The notes below the pieces were generated by a model, which saw nothing but the letters and a program-made list of their open reading frames with translations, was not told the DNA's origin and ran no database searches. From Marasmius tenuissimus (taxonomy: Eukaryota > Basidiomycota > Agaricomycetes > Agaricales > Marasmiaceae): a DNA stretch of 64,000 nucleotides. The position numbers were made by a program, and so were the translations under genes. Where the stretch lies: assembly GCA_029532415.1 (NCBI GenBank), contig JAQOTA010000067.1, positions 372,001-436,000 of the forward strand, in the 5' to 3' direction. Below are positions 22,464 through 34,590 of the stretch, in pieces (within the stretch, counting starts at the first letter, position 1; each line of letters opens with the position of its first letter).

Positions 22464-24715
22464 GAATTTTGGGGGAGGGAAGCGCTCTAGTATCTATTGT
22501 AAGTCCAAGATAAGAGTGACTTGTACCTTCTCGGGAAGAGTGGGGGAAAAGCCTTACCGATGAGTAAATCTTCGCACCCAGATGTGTATCGTCCCAACAG
22601 TGGGCCTTGTTTATGAACACAACCTTCGCGAACAATGCAATTCTCCGGGCAACCGTCTTGGCAATGCGTGGGCTGGTACTACGGGCAACCTTGATAGCTC
22701 GTACTCGAGTCATGGGTCTGTCAGTACTTCGTTTACTAGTTTATATATGAGAACTGACCGAGAAATAAAATGCTGTGCATGTGCGCACGCGCTGGTCCGA
22801 TGGCGAGCCTACATAGGTGGTCCAATGTGTAAGTCGGGGATACATATGTGTATTCGGCGTGGAAAATGAATCCACGCAAATCCCGTCCTTCACCGTGTAT
22901 GATCATTACCTGAGTCTGGTAAGATAGTGAGGGGGTTGCTAAAAACGAGCATGATGAATTATGGGGCGTGGTAAGTTATCACAGAGTGGACATACTTACC
23001 GCGCTGTCACTTGTCCGGACTCGAGCTTGACATATCGTTATATGATATGCCATATGTAGGTAGCTATATGCATTTCCAAACTCTTCTTTCCCTCATGCTT
23101 TCATGTGTATCGGGTATGATGGGAAAAGATATTGAATGAACGTCTGGTGGAGCCCTTAGTCCGAGGAAGATATCATGTAACATCGTATCGAGGGATGCAA
23201 AGAGGAAACCCAACGGAACGTGAAAGCCGTACATGTAAAGATCAACCCCGACTTTGTGGTTAAACGACTGGAGCTGCGTTCCACTACGATCTACGAAGAC
23301 AGGAGGGTAACGGGGCACACACCACTGCGTCGAATACACAAGAGACTGTTCGATTCGGATCGGCAGGCCTATTCTCTGCGTTATCCATATAGGAGAACTG
23401 CGGCGACGAGTTTTGAATGCATCTCGAAGCCATAGAGCGAGGTGGAAGGATCTCAACTATCTTGCAAGAGCCATTTTCCGAGCTGCCCGACCTCCAAGAT
23501 ACTCCCCACCAAGGCAGAACTGAGACCACATAGACAATAGAGGGATAAGGATATGCGGAAAACTGGTGCATACAATTCAATATTATGTCACTCCGTGATG
23601 TCCGAAGAAGGTCTGGTAGCGGTGGACAACCATAACAATAGAATAAGGCTAGGGCTCCAAAACTTCTATACACCACGACGAGTCCAAGGATCGAGAGCGC
23701 CACGGGAGTTGAAGAGATGGGGGAACAGATTTATGGAACATGTCAAACTATGAGTGTATGTGAAAGTGGGGCTATTTCTTCGAGAGCTGTGATGATGTCG
23801 ATGCGGTAGCTAGTCCACAGCGTCAATGGAATGTACGAGCGGCGGATGGTGGTCCAAAAGCATATTGGCTGACAGAAAGGTGAGATATCGGTGGCTAACA
23901 AGAAGTTGGCTACTGGATGCGTTGAGGGATGGATTGGCGGGATCGGCCATGGTGAACCAACTATATTGCTTAGTCTGGTATTACAGGATGTGAGGAGGTT
24001 GGTACTGTGCGCTAATGTAGGCGATCTGGGGAATTCCACGAGAATGAGAGAGCAGATGTGAGCTCGAGGAGGACATGTTTTAGGCAATCGTGCTGGTAGA
24101 TATCAAGGAGCAAAATCTCAGTGCAGGGATGATGCTTGTCGCGATAAGGGGACAAGGCAATTCTGAAGATTCCGGACGATTCCAATTAAGCAATTGACAC
24201 AAGAGCGATATAGTCTGAACTCACCTGAGCCATTTCTAGTGAAGGTTCTTGGACCATTATCAGGGTGATCTGGGATCTAAAGCTATCACCCAGCACCACC
24301 GACAACAGCCGATACAGCTCCGCGGGGATGATTATGATGGCAGGGTTGGGTCTTATCGCGAGTAATTGTCATCAAACTCATGCAGCTGGGTAGATCGTGT
24401 CCATTTAACGGCGAGCGTTGGTTCAAGGAATTTGGCTATAGATGATACTGAGAGGCCAACAAGTGTCGTGGAAGCCTGTCAATGACCCTCAAAGTGTATT
24501 TCCCCGAACAGACGAGTTCGTGAACTATACATTGCAGATCCTAATAATCGAATTGGCTTGCGATGACGATTTCGAAGCGTGTGGATAATCTTGAATCAGC
24601 TGGAACCAACTGTGACGACTAGCTAGGATTTGATTAGCGACACAGACTCACATAAAAGCCTGGAGAGACTCACCTTGAACTGATTCGTAACGGTGTGATG
24701 GTAGTGTGAGCGTGG
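22464..24715. other. no firm gene; possible membrane-protein exons
   Basis: An ATG exon at 22,713 (-) rich in Arg/Lys ends at a GTAAGG donor and might be an upstream exon of the neighbouring gene, but the phase fails. On the minus strand ATG 23,950 starts a frame (SHRYLTFLSANMLLDHH) that faintly recalls the first helix of DUF6533-type membrane proteins, and hydrophobic frames follow to 23.1 kb. I could not build a complete model. Confidence 0.25.
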
Positions 24716-25036
24716 GTGGACCGGTACCATGGAGAGATCAAATCAAAGAGTAAGACCCGACGGGTCGAGTTGCACACCATCCACCGGCAGGGCACCACAG
24801 ACCCTGCTGGTACCATGACCGTTACGATATACGGCATGCAGAGAGAAAAAATTAAGGAGGGCTTTCTGCATGATGTTTCGACGCTGGGGAGGTGGTCGAA
24901 GAACTTCAACAACGAGGGTTATCACGCAATGTGACGTGTTACAAATTTCGACTTCCGGTTGCCCTGCAGTGATTTCGGCATCCCGAGATTTGACCGGAGG
25001 CAACGGAACTATTTGCGGAAATTGAGTAATACCTAA
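24716..25036 (+). CDS. candidate 3' part of a small unknown gene
   Basis: An open exon to 24,930 ends at a GTGACG donor. After a 39-bp intron it continues from 24,970 (CCCTGCAG acceptor) to a TAA at 25,034-25,036. The joined text (KNFNNEGYHA, then IDFGIPRFDRRQRNYL) reads as natural protein and is lost in the unspliced frame. The left end is the edge of the open frame, not a start codon. An upstream exon or the ATG at 24,815 could be the start. Unknown function, basic composition. Confidence 0.3.
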
Positions 25037-27466
25037 TGGTATTTGGTAAAAGGGACACGGCGAAGCAGCTTAAGGGGTCAAGTAAAAGTGGAAACTTGGC
25101 CCAATTCACCAACATCATTTACAGGTCGATTGATATCATGCAACTACCGCACGCCTAGCAGAAACTTTTCCGAGAAAGACATATTGTCCTACTTATTAAT
25201 ATCACTGCAGGTCGTCGAAGGGATAAACGAGCTCCCCCAGTTCTACCTCTATGTCTACCGAGTCAAGAGAATCATCGTTGTTCAGGACATGTTGCCGCAT
25301 TCCTGAGAAGGTTGAGGTACTAGAAGCCTCGTTCTTTGACTTCAGAACAGAACCCCCGGAGTGCTGAACGCGCTACGTTTGCAATATCAGTCGATCAGCA
25401 ACATCTCGCAAAAGCATCACAAGACTGTACCGCTTTTCTTCGTCTCTGCATGCGGTCTCTTGTGTAGTATCGCCATCAAGGGCTGAGCGTCGTAGATTTT
25501 CCGACTGGTGCAGGGAGAGTCCTTGAATATTGCGTGTAGACACACGCTTGGCTGGACGAACGTATGACTGGGACGACTTCTGCTTTACAATCGGGGGCGT
25601 TGAGCTCACAGCCAATAAAGCCGCATGCTTCGAAAGTTCAACATACACGCAAATGCCGCAGGTTCCAGCGTTGTCAACACTCTACAATCAGCGACGGATG
25701 CATGAGTCCTGAGTCCAAACTGGAGGGGGATCTCTGAGACGGCGACACTCGAGATCACATCATGATGACCACATACTTCGGCCCATGTTTGTGATAGCCC
25801 TCGACGAGGCTTCTGTCTTCTTCCGGAGTCCAGACACGTGTCCAACGGCGGCTGCATTCTAATAGTAATAGCAGATGATAAGATTGGATCAAAAGGGATC
25901 GGCGAAACTTCTACATACGTGCAGCGTTTCTTGTTTCAACACTTGCCCGCTACCAGTGGCCAACTAGAATCATTTGTAAGCGCGAAAGCACAAGAGCGGC
26001 ATGACGATATAATCACTTTTCTCCGTACTGAAGGACACCATCGAGCAACCGGCGATCCTCGTCTTCAGACCATCCTCCTGATCGAAAGACGTTCAACGAG
26101 ATTGGAGCGATCGAGCGATTGCAAGACGTAAAGACATTGTCGCATCAAGCCCGGAATGAATTGAGGGTGACGCTCTTTATATATTATACACGGTATCGAC
26201 AGAAGCCTGGAGGAAGGGTACTGGTGGCGACACGAGATACTATGTCGAGACCCGAGGATAGACTCAGCCACGCTCTCGGTTTTGGATCGAATTGCAGCAT
26301 ATGAGCAGCATATGTGTTGGCATATACTTGAGTATGTATACATTGATACGAAGTATAGATGTATCTCTAAATAAATAAATAAATAAAATACGTGAACTCG
26401 ACATAAGTATATGTAGTGTTGCGACGAGTTGTGCAATCACAAACTGGATTCGGAAGGCGGGAGCTATTTCAATCATGTTAATTTAGGACCTGTTTGGTAA
26501 AAAGGCGCGTTTTGTGGCATGTATGTATGCAAGGGAAATTAGGGGACGCAAAGGTCGCTGGATCCTGACGTGATCCTGATGGTGAGAGTACTGATTCAAT
26601 AAACAATTAAGCCTGACCGATCAATCCAAGCTATTCGAGAGGGTATCCGACGAACAAACCTGCGCATTGACTCATGCAAGCCTGCTAAGAGACTTGGCTC
26701 TCGAACAGGGAGTAGGACATCGTCGAAGGGCTTGTTTTGTGACTCACGCTAGACTTGAGCTTCAGCCCTCCTCCGTTACTTCTAAAAATTAAGCCACGTT
26801 CAGGCTTGGTGCTAGCTTGGCGCCTGGGCTGGCTATGCTAGAATGTTTGCATCCGTTCCTCTCGAATCTTCTCCGCTATTTTCCATAATTTGCTCCTACC
26901 ATTATGGCCGCCATCCACCACTGAGACTCACCTGCCGCGAAGAGCGAGCGTTTTCTTTGATGAAGGCTGACCCAGGACCTGTAGTCTGTTTGGGTTTGGC
27001 CGCCTACGCCATAGCAGCTACAAGACGGGCTAAAGCGAGGAAAGCGAGGTGTGGGTGATCTTTTTGTGTGTAAAATATGATGAGGGGGTGAGGTTCAGTT
27101 GTACGAGCGTTTTAGTCAATCTACGTCCCCAATTAGTAGTAGATATCCGACTCATATCGATATTACCATATTACACACCGAAGAACTAGTACTAGTCCGT
27201 AAGCTGGCAATGACAACACCAGATTCAAGGTCGTTGTGTTCATAGAACAGACATCGTCGGCGGTGGTGGGGCCCGGGAAAATTCCAAAAATTCTATAGAT
27301 CTAGAGTCAGTACCATGGTCATCAATTGATTTTGAAGTGCGCATTGGGTCTCAACGGGACGAAGCGGGTAGGTAGAGGCTAGTAGTGACTGGTCACTGCT
27401 TCGGTGAGTCGAGTCAAGACATTCCATCAGGGATCCTATTGTTTTACACATAGACCAGTTCTGGCT
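25037..27466. other. no gene recognised; AT microsatellite and degenerate repeat
   Basis: Short frames only. A minus-strand frame at 25,373-25,648 is protein-like (RPAKRVSTRNIQGLSLHQSENLRR) but has a GTG start and no clear neighbours. A (TAAA)n tract lies at about 26,368-26,388, and the second copy of the 9.1-kb degenerate repeat at 26,650-26,810. Confidence 0.35.
26650..26810. repeat. degenerate dispersed repeat, copy 2
   Basis: Collinear with 9,110-9,310 through several 8-12 nt blocks in the same order and orientation (caaacctgcg, ctctcgaa, aagggcttgttt, gccacgttcagg). Shorter than copy 1 by internal deletions. Confidence 0.35.
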
Positions 27467-28338
27467 TTAATAGTCCCTCTCTGGACCACCTTGGTGCGGA
27501 CTGGGCATAACAAAGTAGTCATAGTATAGACTGTCCTCTATGCATTCCTCCTCGTGATCCGATCCACATTCGGACCCTGTTGAATATTCATCGTCTTGGC
27601 CGTGGTCTGGCCCAGATTCCTCCTGCCAGTCCACTGAGGGGTTCAGGCCATTGTTCCAGTCCCAACGCCAATCCCAGTCCCAACGCCAATCATTGTCCCA
27701 TCGCTCACCTATAGTCACTGGGTCTGTATGACCTTGACTCTCTTCTTCGTCTCTGTTATCACCATGCTTCTCATCAATCTCACTCTCATGATTGTCGCCG
27801 TTCGTAATCACGAGTCCCGAGTTGATTTCATCGCGCCGGCTTTCGTGGATAGCCTCCTGCGCCGTGTCAGTGGCATTGAAATCCTGATCGGGTACTACAT
27901 ATTGTTCTGTTCAAAATCAGAGTTGGCAACATTTATCAGAAGCTCAAATGATTGAACCGGTATGAACCCACCTGTGCTTGTGCGTCTCCCTTGGCCGTTC
28001 AGCTCAGACGCCTCTCTCGTGCTTCCGTTTTGATATATGGATATGAGCTGGATATTGAGTCAAAACCCGGTCCTGTAATCTATTGAATTGCAACTCTACC
28101 TTGACTGTGCCATCTGAGGTTTCTATCCTTGGCCATGTGTCCCAGTTAACTTCCGCTTGAACGACGCGAACTTTCGTCTCTCTTGTCTACTCAGACAGTG
28201 TGAGCTATAATGTTCCTGAAACTGACATTCCAACCTTACATCTGGGAGGGGCGTGCCGCTTCGTTTGATACCAGATACAGGATTATCTTCACTGGGGGAG
28301 GACGTGATGTAGGAGTTTTGCATCCGTTGGTTGGCCAT
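27467..28338 (-). CDS. acidic Trp-Asp-rich protein, 233 aa, unknown function
   Basis: Four exons, 28,338-28,240, 28,186-28,100, 28,047-27,972 and 27,906-27,467, join in frame (702 nt) with GTAAGG, GTAGAG and GTGGGT donors. The N-terminus is Ser/Pro-rich. Exon 2 reads VQAEVNWDTWPRIETSDG. The last exon is strongly acidic (DEKHGDNRDEEE) and contains a block of alternating W-D/W-R dipeptides (DNDWRWDWDWRWDWN) encoded by a short tandem DNA repeat. The tail is again acidic, with YYDYF. ATG 28,338 is the first Met, but the frame is open further upstream, so an extra exon may exist. No known domain. Possibly a nuclear acidic protein (inference). Confidence 0.55.
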
Positions 28339-28939
28339 GTTAGTGGCAATGGAAGACACAGAATCAGGCAAAGTGGAGCTGGAAGAGGTAGTGACTCTTG
28401 CAGAAATCGAGCAAGTTCTTTATATTATACTATGACTGAGGGTATTCCTACTTTGAGTTGCCCCTTCGCGTAGGATGCCATGTGAAACGGGATCGCAAAC
28501 CACTACATATAGTGTTGAATGAATGTTGGATAATCAGTATTCAAATAGAATCAAGGGCATTTCGTCGAGTCTGGTTTATGGCGCTCACAGTCTTGGATCA
28601 ACGCTACATTTGTGATTATACGGGGAGGGAGAGCAAGGACGATACTCGTAACTCAAAGCGAATGCCCTGATGCTGGTACGGCCGCGGAAGCTTCAATATG
28701 CAGGCCAATACATCATATGTATTCTTTTTGATGGCTTTGCCAGCTTGTAGCTCTCTTGCGGATTGCAATGAACAATGACAGGGAGACTACGTATTACGAA
28801 TCTGTCGCTCGTAGACGATATTATGATTGTGATCCTTATCAGTGATACATAACTAGGCCGCGGTAAGTCCCTGCCCTGCGAATCGTATGGCGATAAATTT
28901 ATACATCTAGACCATCGACACGACATCTGAGTCTTAGGT
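28339..28939. other. intergenic, no gene recognised
   Basis: Contains the open upstream continuation of the acidic-protein frame (Ser/Thr-rich, to about 28,400), then nothing that I can support. Confidence 0.45.
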
Positions 28940-29765
28940 CTAGTGGAGTCCTGCAACTAAAAACCTCTCGAGTTGGGAGTGGTGATTGAAGAATGCCGGA
29001 TTCTGGGCTTGTATCCGGGGTGGTAGCTCGCAGCAACTTCGGCGCAACTAGCTTGTTTTTCCTTCACTCGATGCTCATATGGGAATTGCAAGTTAAAACA
29101 CGTGTTCAGTGGAAGGGTGACAAACATACCACGCGATCTTTTCTTCGTTGGGATGTAGTGTTGTCAGAGGTGATTCGCTTCTTTCTCGCGGGTCTTCCCT
29201 CAGGTACCTCGCGTGCCAGACGCTTTTTCGCTCTCGACGTCTTGGTGCTTGTCGAGAACTCAACCCTAGATTCGCTGCGGGTGACATCAACCCCGATGCT
29301 AGAAGGTGAAAGAACTCACCTGAGTACGGATGGTAACTGCCCCCCAGAGGTCTCTGGTTCTGAGTCTAAGAGCTCGTTGAGATCTAAATCCTCTTCATGA
29401 ATGTTAAGATCGACGTTAGTCTGGTCCGCGTCTCTGTCGTTGAGTGCAGGCTCGAGAATGTCAATATCCATTTTCGTGTCTGGCAAGAGCACAGTATCAT
29501 GACAAGGTTCGAGACTGAAGCGACTACATGACCGTGGATTTTGATTGAAGTCAACGACAGGCCGATCCATCGATAACTTCTTCAACAGTTTAGTGACGGT
29601 GGTGCGGGACACGTTGAAGTGAGTCGCAATATCGGCATGGCGGGCGGTCGGATTTTGAATATGGAAGAGCCATATAGCCTCGTGATCTATCTCAAAGAGA
29701 CGTTGTCTGAGGGGTTTGGGTAGCCAGCCCCTGGGGGTATCGGGGGGCGTCGAGTTTCCGCGCAT
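28940..29765 (-). CDS. helix-turn-helix DNA-binding protein, 232 aa
   Basis: Three exons, 29,765-29,320, 29,274-29,130 and 29,047-28,940, join in frame (699 nt) with GTGAGT and GTATGT donors and start at ATG. Residues about 20-60 form a helix-turn-helix: EAIWLFHIQNPTARHADIAT, followed by HFNVSRTTVTKLLKK. This is the layout of resolvase/psq-like HTH domains found at the N-terminus of pogo/Tigger transposases and of domesticated derivatives. After it come an acidic stretch (NIHEEDLDLNELLDSE) and a very basic exon (KTSRAKKRLAREV, RPARKKRI). No transposase catalytic core is present, so it may be a transposase-derived regulator. That origin is inference. Confidence 0.6.
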
Positions 29766-30083
29766 AGAGTGATAACAATCGCACCCAGACAGCAGTTCAT
29801 TTTATGTGAGGTACATGAGATACAGTCTCAATCAAGCCCGGGAATTGAACCCGAAATGTAAGGCCAGAACGGGACCGTATGCATTCCCTTCAAATAGGCA
29901 AAGTCAGGCATTGAGTCATATATTAAACCATCCGCACCCCGTTCACATTATGAGGTTAAGGACTCGAAATCGCGGATGGAGTGTATGGTCAGGAGGAGTA
30001 CCTTGATCAATTCTCATTCAAGGTTCCAGAGGAGGATAATCGCATTGCAATTTATGTACGTATGCCTATTCGATATTCGATTG
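29766..30083. other. intergenic
   Basis: Short spacer. A minus-strand GGGTTCAATTCCC at about 29,830-29,850 resembles a tRNA T-arm, but no D-arm, anticodon arm or acceptor pairing could be found. Confidence 0.5.
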
Positions 30084-31337
30084 TCACGGTAGTCGGACGC
30101 CAGATCCGGAATTTTCTACCGACTGAATTCCACGACCCTCGTTTAGCTCTCGTCTCACTTCCTTCATTTTTTCCAGCCCTGAGCGGACCGATCTAGCGTC
30201 GATGTAAAAAACTTCTCCCTGAGATTCTGCCGGTTCCAACACTATTCTTAGCCTTCGTTCAAATGATTGAAGGGCAATGATCGCGAGAGCAGCCATGTTC
30301 TCTGTCTGGATACACCGATCCGTCAGGGCCTTCTTCATCTTGTCGGCGTCATTTGGTATAGGAATCAAGGGCGATGTTGGCTGTGAATCGTCGATAGACC
30401 TTCGGATGTTGCGTGTCGTGCGGGATAACTCTTTCAAAGCAACCATTCGACCCTCGACCTCTCCAAACAGCAGTTCCATCTCATCATGGACGTGCTGGAT
30501 TGCTTCCCTTAGTGTGGGTGACGGACCATTGGTGGTCCGAAAGGACTCCCCGCCGGTAGGTTTGGACCAAAGCCTGTCAATGGATGGGACCAAATAACCT
30601 ATGCCACCTTCCTCCATCGCAAGCAGGGCACAATCACAGACTGAGATAAACCTGTGTCGCATCATATGTGAAGTTTATAAGAGCTTTCCTAGCAATAGAA
30701 AACTCACTGATCAATGATAGTCTCGGTGGTTTTCAGGAAAGAGCCGAGTTCTATTCGCAACTGGCAGATTGTTTCTATTCTTGCAGTACCCATGGTATCC
30801 GCAGACAGGCCGGGCGTTCCTGGCCCATTCCGGGACCAAACGGATTCCAAGCTTGCCATGAGGCCCCCAGTGCTTTCATCCAGCTTGAGGAGCATGGGGC
30901 GAAGTTCGAGGAGGGCACAGTTTATCATGCCCTGAACGCTTCGGGGTTCTGATTCCGTCGAAGCTTGCTCGGGGTTGCCAGCGGGCTGGCCTTGATCATG
31001 AGGGGAAGGTGGCAATGATAGAACTTCGGTGAGGACCTTTGAATATTGACGTTACTCTCAGCCTTTAGAGCGATCGATCTATATTTTAGATAGGCCTCAC
31101 CTCAGTCCCCTCTCGAGTACTCTCATTCGAGCCTTGTCTAGCCTCAGGCCGCTTTGAACGAGAGGCGCACTTCTTTTTTCGATTGCCTGGTTTGCTTGTC
31201 GCGAGGGGCTTGGCGGTTTCACCCCTTCCGACTGATATATCGGGAAACCAAGGGGAATAGTTGACTCGGTTAGTCCTCCTACGAAGGTTGTAAGGCTCAA
31301 ACCGAGAATCTTGAGAATCGGACTTCTCGGACTTCAT
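30084..31337 (-). CDS. spliced gene, 377-aa helical protein of unknown function
   Basis: Three exons, 31,337-31,101, 31,036-30,708 and 30,651-30,084, join exactly in frame (1,134 nt) with GTGAGG and GTGAGT donors and CAAAG/CACAG acceptors. ATG 31,337 is the first Met and directly follows a 2 x 20-bp tandem repeat. The N-terminal 80 residues are basic and disordered (NLRRRTNRVNYSP, GNRKKKCASRSKR). The rest is predicted helical, with heptad-like text (AIQHVHDEMELLFGEVEGRM; LEKMKEVRRELNEG). No known domain. A fragment of a related gene lies at 53.0-53.2 kb on the same strand, so this belongs to a duplicated family. Confidence 0.65.
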
Positions 31338-31377
31338 GAGGTCCAATTCTTATATTAGAGGTCCAATTCTTATATTA
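31338..31377. repeat. 20-bp tandem duplication abutting a start codon
   Basis: Two exact copies of a 20-bp unit (gaggtccaattc...tatta), 31,338-31,357 and 31,358-31,377. The first base of copy 1 is immediately upstream of the ATG of the 30-31 kb gene, so both copies are in its leader or core promoter. They contain TATA-like text. Confidence 0.9.
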
Positions 31378-32143
31378 GTCGGTATTTAAGTATCAGTCGA
31401 AGTTATCCGAGGATTTCGGAGGTTACTCCTTGCCCATAATCATGGTCTCGATAAAAAGGGCCTTCTCGTACGCAGTAACATAATGTATAATTGATATGCT
31501 GGGTAAGGAAGTGAATTTTGAAGTGACGAGACCACTATTTGTACATTCTCACTTCAGCCCCTGTGTCACAAGCCGAGACGCCGACTCCGCTGCTCGCTTC
31601 CGGACTGGAGACTACGTCTGAAGTGAATTGGCTTTTGTGAGTCGCGAGTGCCCTGGTGATCGCTGAGTATATATTCAAGTTCGGCTTCATGACTGAAGAC
31701 TAAGTGATCGCTGGTCTAGTTGTAGCTGAGCGTGCACCCCACGTGAGCGTCAGTAAAAGATGATAGCGAAAGGTACGAAGACAGGCACATAAAACAATTA
31801 CAAGAATTGACGGACGCTCTATTGTCAAACCAGGTTAAGTTCGGATCTGCCATCCTCCGGCCTTTGACCTCGAACGACCTTGAACGATGAACCTTATAGG
31901 ATAGTGCGCAATGAGCGAAGGCTGTATCCCGTCATGAGACGGGTTTGAGACCGTTGGGTAATCATCCCTCAACTTGGGGCTGCACGAGTTGATCCTGTAA
32001 CGAACGGTAGGCTGTTACAGGATGACCGACTCAGAGATATCAACTTGTATTCCAATGTTACCCGCGACCAGCCTCTGAGATACCAAAGCACTTCGTCATT
32101 ACTATGGACATACTACACAAGCTGAATGAACGATAATTGTACT
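31378..32143. other. spacer 3' of the hAT-like gene; one hairpin
   Basis: No open frame of note. It holds a 10-bp perfect hairpin (31,992-32,023), which could be a subterminal feature of the hAT element. Confidence 0.4.
31992..32023. repeat. 10-bp perfect inverted repeat
   Basis: ATCCTGTAAC (31,992-32,001) and GTTACAGGAT (32,014-32,023) with a 12-nt loop, 120 bp downstream of the hAT-like stop codon. Could be a terminator-like or subterminal transposon hairpin. Confidence 0.6.
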
Positions 32144-34590
32144 TTAATTCTCAAAACTCTCAGGGTTCAGAGCGACAGCTGTGAGAAGAGTTCGAGTACC
32201 GAGTCTCTGATTTGTCCGGCGAAGATTTACAGTCTTCCGATACAATGCCGCCATATGTTCTCCTGCGACAGAATTGCCTGTAAAGAATACACAAATCAAG
32301 ATCAATGGGGCGTATGACGAAATCATAATGAATTACCGGGAATAGACAAGATACTCAGTGCCAAAGGAGACAAAAGGGGAAACAGTGGGAGACGAACTTG
32401 CCACCACGTGATGGCATCGCACCCGGGATTCTCTACCGATAAGCTAACGTATCGATGCAACTCTTGACGCGCCGCGTAGACTTTGAGGAGTGACTCAGGG
32501 AAATAGGTGTCATGGATCATCTGCTCGAGTTCTCCCCACGCCTGTACGATGGTCTCTAGCTCTTTTCTGTGGGTAGCGCCCATGAGTAGACCTTGCAGTT
32601 TTACACATGGGTTGAGGACTGATTAAGAGAAGGGAGTAGGTCAGTCGCCGGACATTGTTATAAATATTACCCCTTACCAAAAGTCCAAATGTATACCGGA
32701 GACGAGGAAGGTCCACAGTGATGTCGGAGGAGCGTACTGTGACAATTTCGGAGGGCAGTGGCCAGAGACGGATGCGGAGCCTCTGCGATCACTCCTCTGA
32801 GCCAACCTGCAAGCGATTTTTGGGCATCGAGTAATCTATACAGTAGAGCGGAGCCACGTGCGCGAGGGTCGCTACGTATTTGCGAAACCGAACCCACTTC
32901 TGCGCGTTTCAACGCCGAACTGAACTGAGCGAGACAATTGGTAGCAACGCTGATGGAACGCCAATCAGCAAGACTGAGTTTTGCCGTATCAAGTCCATGT
33001 TGCCCATTAGTATATGTTTCCATAGTGCAACGATAGCGTAGAGCCGCCCCTGAAGAGACATTGCTGTTAGTCTGGTGTGTAATGTCCCGAAGGCAAAGGT
33101 GACGTCAATTCAGAGCTCACCCATCATCTTAAACGTGGTAAACCATAGTCGATCCTCATCCAGAACCAGGCCTAAGGGAGTACAACTCCCTGGAGTGGGA
33201 CGGTGTGCCGATGTTCTCTCGATTGCCTCTCGCTCTTGTACCGGTTGGGAGTTGAGATGGCGAATGATGAGGCGGAGCTGTAATTCCTTGCTTAAGTAGG
33301 ACCCATATAGGGTACTATATAGTTGATAATTGCGAACCTTATTGAGGGCCGTAGAAATATCACCATCTGAGGGGGGTGGCTCTTCGGCTCCGCCTGACGC
33401 CTTTGGGCTGAATCCTCGTGCTAACTGAGGACGTCACAAAATTGAGGAGATGTAGGCATATGAAGTGCGATATAGCGACTCACTTGTTGTGCAGCTTGAT
33501 GTAACGAGTGCTCGACACTCTTGAGACGGAAACGATGGATATTTAACGACGCCCCTGTATCTGCGTAGCGCATTTGGAGTTCCTTGATAACAAGATCGCT
33601 CTTGGGGTCGTTGTCGAGCATGAAATAGACAGTCTAGGCGTATGCGGAGTTAAAGAGTGCATTGAAGGGTTTCGCGTTCAGTCACCTTGGTTTTTAGTTC
33701 GTACATCTCGACGGTCTTTAAAATGGCGTCGGTAATAGCTGAATTGTCGGATTTCACCTCGCAGAAATTGAGGACTCGCTCAACTGCAATTACGACCTTT
33801 CTGTCACCCATTCAAGACAAATCGAACCGGGAAAGTAGACGCACCGTGCTGACCGCCCGCTGCAGCATATTGAACTGTGATGCCAATGAAAGTAGTGGGG
33901 TGGTGGTCCACTCGGGGGGTCCAGAAATGTACTAACAAGGTCACCTGAGGGACGACCTGTCGAGTTGTTAGGAAGTCGCCTTTTGTATGCTTCTTTCCGC
34001 AACCTGTTACCTTCATTCTATTCTTCTCCTTGTTAACAATGTCTTTAGCCATTAAATAAATCCTCCGCTCTACCGCTGCGCTCGAGCCCAATGTTATTGA
34101 TGGTGTGTCCTTGAGAAGATTCCGAAATTCTCGAGTTTCGACAACAGACGTGGGCTGGTCCGTAGCGATGATCCACCTGAGCAATCCCATGTCAGGCTTC
34201 GAGACTGGCAAACGATGACCGGTCCATGAGATATAAAGGTAAAGTGTCAGACGAGTAGATCCTATTGTCGAGGAGCTCCCCTTACCTCTTGAGAGTTCGA
34301 AGGTGTTCCCGTCAGCACGCTGTTCTGAAAATTGAACTTGGTTCATATCGTTCGTTCGATCAGGGCGCCAGCTGAAAGCGTCCAGTCTTATAGGCTGTAC
34401 AGGGGCGCCTATCAATTGATAAGATTTAAAAATCAGCGAGCATATGAGTGCATATGCGACTATAATATTTAGTATAACTTGAGCAATGAAGGATACATAA
34501 CGCCATGATAACTTACACCTATTTTGACATTTCGCCAATGATTCCACACACTCCTGCAAGGTCTTCCCAGGTCGACAGTAAGTGATTTCT
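32144..34590 (-). CDS. hAT-superfamily transposase relative, many exons
   Basis: About ten exons on the minus strand read as a hAT transposase from N- to C-terminus. First comes a helical region (GLLRWIIATDQPTSVVETREF, written here in 21 residues split as GLLRWIIATD and QPTSVVETREF). Then the first catalytic block (FWTPRVDHHPTTFIGITVQY), a second block with MLDNDPKSDLVIKEL, the RW-like segment (DEDRLWFTTFKMM), the insertion region, and the C-terminal dimerisation region (DAITWWQ; FPLLSPLALSILSIPG, then after an intron NSVAGEHMAALYRK). Introns of 50-60 bp have good borders, and I see no internal stop in the spliced text. The usual D of the D-x-W-T motif appears as H (VHFWT), so cleavage activity is doubtful. 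The first exon(s) above 34,590 are unresolved, and no terminal repeats or 8-bp target duplication were identified. It may be a domesticated copy. Confidence 0.65.

Noticed and set aside
29826..29900. tRNA gene on the minus strand (GGGTTCAATTCCC T-arm-like text)
   Set aside because: Only a T-arm-like hairpin is present. No A box, no anticodon stem and no pairing acceptor stem could be found.
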